Shown here: positions 31,171 through 32,005 of the stretch, one piece after another | Layout of the letters: every line of letters begins with the position of its first letter | Numbering within the stretch: position 1 is the stretch's first letter | Source of the DNA: BJGN01 sp041159865 | Lineage (GTDB): Bacteria; Bacteroidota; Bacteroidia; Chitinophagales; Saprospiraceae | Length of the DNA: 32,005 nucleotides | Direction: 5' to 3' | Assembly (NCBI GenBank): GCA_041159865.1 | Contig: JBEAXK010000040.1 | Coordinates: forward strand, 1 to 32,005 | Translations under genes and position numbers: made by a program | Notes under the pieces: generated by a model | The model's input: the letters and a program-made list of their open reading frames with translations, nothing else | Databases searched by the model: none | Told to the model about the DNA's origin: nothing

Positions 31171-32004
31171 ATGCGAAATTTGTTTGTTCTATTGCTTATT
31201 CTAGGGTTGGCTTCATTCGCCACGAATAATGCAGTATTTGCGCAAGACGCTACCGCAACCGAAAGTACTGAACAAGCTGCACCGGCTGAAGAAGCTGCAC
31301 CAGCTGAAGAAGCTGCTCCAGCAGAGGAGGCCGCTCCAGTTGTAGCAGAAGAAACTGTTGCTGAAATTGGTGGTTACCAATTGCTTAAGAAGTACTTCAT
31401 CGATGGTGACTGGCGCTTCATGAGTATCATTTTATTCCCTTTAATTTTGGGATTGGCATTCTGTATTGAGCGTGTAATAACGTTAAATATCGCTTCTGTC
31501 AACACAGACAAATTATTAGGTAGAATTAATGAGAAATTAAAAGGAGGAGATGTTAATGGTGCTATGGATGTTTGTAAAGCAACTCCTGGACCAACAGCCA
31601 GTATCCTTTATGAAGGTCTAAAAAATAGAGATAATGGACCTGAAGGTGTTGAAAAATCTGTCGTAGCTTACGGCAGTGTTCAAATGGGACTTTTAGAAAA
31701 TGGTCTAATCTGGATTTCTCTTTTTATTGCACTTGCTCCAATGCTCGGGTTCTTAGGAACGGTTGTAGGTATGGTTCAGGCATTCGACCGTATTGAAGAA
31801 GTAGGTGATTTATCTCCTTCTGTCGTTGCGGGTGGTATTAAGGTAGCCCTTTTAACTACAGTATTTGGTCTTGTAGTTGCGATTATTCTTCAGATTTTTT
31901 ATAATTATATCGTAAGTAAAATCGACGGTATTGTAAACAAAATGGAAGATGCATCAATTGGTTTATTAGATATCATGACCGAAAACAATATTTTCAAAAA
32001 ATAA
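31171..32004 (+). CDS. exbB: MotA/TolQ/ExbB family proton channel protein
   Basis: 277 residues from the ATG at 31171 (an in-frame TTG two codons upstream is less likely). It has a signal peptide (1-24, ending AVFA before QD), an Ala-Pro-Glu repeat (36-61), then three membrane helices (about 85-105, 165-190, 205-232). GLLENGLIWISLFIALAPMLGFLGTVVGM near 165-193 and the following VAGGIKVALLTTVFGLVVAI are the ExbB/TolQ channel core. It would energise TonB-dependent transport or the Tol system together with an ExbD-like partner expected just outside the window. In Bacteroidota, ExbB proteins with an added N-terminal signal and acidic spacer are common. The CDS ends one base before the window edge. 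Confidence 0.93.
   Translation: MRNLFVLLLILGLASFATNNAVFAQDATATESTEQAAPAEEAAPAEEAAPAEEAAPVVAEETVAEIGGYQLLKKYFIDGDWRFMSIILFPLILGLAFCIERVITLNIASVNTDKLLGRINEKLKGGDVNGAMDVCKATPGPTASILYEGLKNRDNGPEGVEKSVVAYGSVQMGLLENGLIWISLFIALAPMLGFLGTVVGMVQAFDRIEEVGDLSPSVVAGGIKVALLTTVFGLVVAIILQIFYNYIVSKIDGIVNKMEDASIGLLDIMTENNIFKK
31276..31347 (+). repeat. Four 18-base tandem units coding AAPAEE in exbB
   Basis: Units start at 31276, 31294, 31312 and 31330 (the last diverges after GCTCCA). The copies differ mainly at third codon positions, so the amino acid pattern has been kept while the DNA drifted. They form a flexible acidic periplasmic spacer. Confidence 0.85.
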
Positions 32005-32005
32005 T

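Noticed and set aside
1..32005. CRISPR array, insertion sequence, prophage or integrative element
   Set aside because: I found no regular repeats with spacers, no transposase, integrase or phage genes, and no terminal repeats. All gene neighbourhoods look like core chromosome.

Overview
The window is AT-rich chromosomal DNA from a member of the Bacteroidota. The evidence is a type IX secretion core (gldK-gldL-gldM-gldN plus a PorP/SprF protein), promoters of the TTG...TAnnTTTG type, a near absence of Shine-Dalgarno sequences in front of genes, Bacteroidota-restricted families (DUF6702, DUF2911) and an ECF sigma factor without an adjacent anti-sigma gene. The gene content would suit the Saprospiria/Chitinophagia side of the phylum, but that placement is inference. 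I see no phage, insertion sequence, CRISPR array or other sign of recent transfer. Most of the window is conserved core genome with dense coding and short intergenic gaps (none above about 250 bases).

Layout. 1-200: the 3' end of an FG-GAP/VCBS surface protein. 271-6048 (minus): uvrA, a UbiD-type decarboxylase and an arginyl/leucyl-tRNA-protein transferase-like gene, probably one operon. 6166-6911 (plus): a monocistronic ECF sigma gene with a good promoter and a strong terminator. 6939-9267 (minus): hupE-like, DUF6702, yidD and hemB packed as an operon, then ahcY (9321-10634) and mgsA (10739-11149) as separate units. 11243-12091 (plus): a DUF2911/TPR periplasmic protein, convergent and overlapping with an epimerase gene that is followed on the minus strand by a beta-helix lipoprotein gene in the order lipoprotein, epimerase. 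14513-18153 (plus): three glycosyltransferases (polyprenyl-phosphate-hexose synthase type, processive CslA-like GT2, GT-C membrane enzyme). 18150-18455 (minus): a small rhodanese whose promoter carries a CRP/HcpR-like palindrome. 18537-20447 (plus): a UPF1/IGHMBP2-like helicase.

20494-26054 (minus) holds the type IX secretion block: gldN, gldM, gldL, gldK in one operon from a clear promoter upstream of gldK, with a PorP/SprF gene further upstream. 26222-26995 (plus) is a membrane-anchored glucosaminidase. 27081-28304 (minus) is manA, divergent from ruvX-def (28360-29399, plus) across a palindromic promoter region. rnhA (minus) and tatD (plus) follow, then tRNA-Ser(GGA) and an ExbB/TolQ proton-channel gene that ends one base before the window edge.

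How the parts relate: GldL/GldM form the proton-driven motor and GldK/GldN the outer ring of the type IX system, and ExbB is the related energiser for TonB- or Tol-type transport. The three glycosyltransferases and ManA could supply a surface polysaccharide or glycoprotein pathway (inference). The least explained features are regulatory: a class II-positioned CRP-like site, a palindrome between manA and ruvX, direct repeats upstream of the ahcY promoter, leader hairpins, and a terminator embedded in an opposing coding sequence. I do not see a convincing wholly new multi-gene system.
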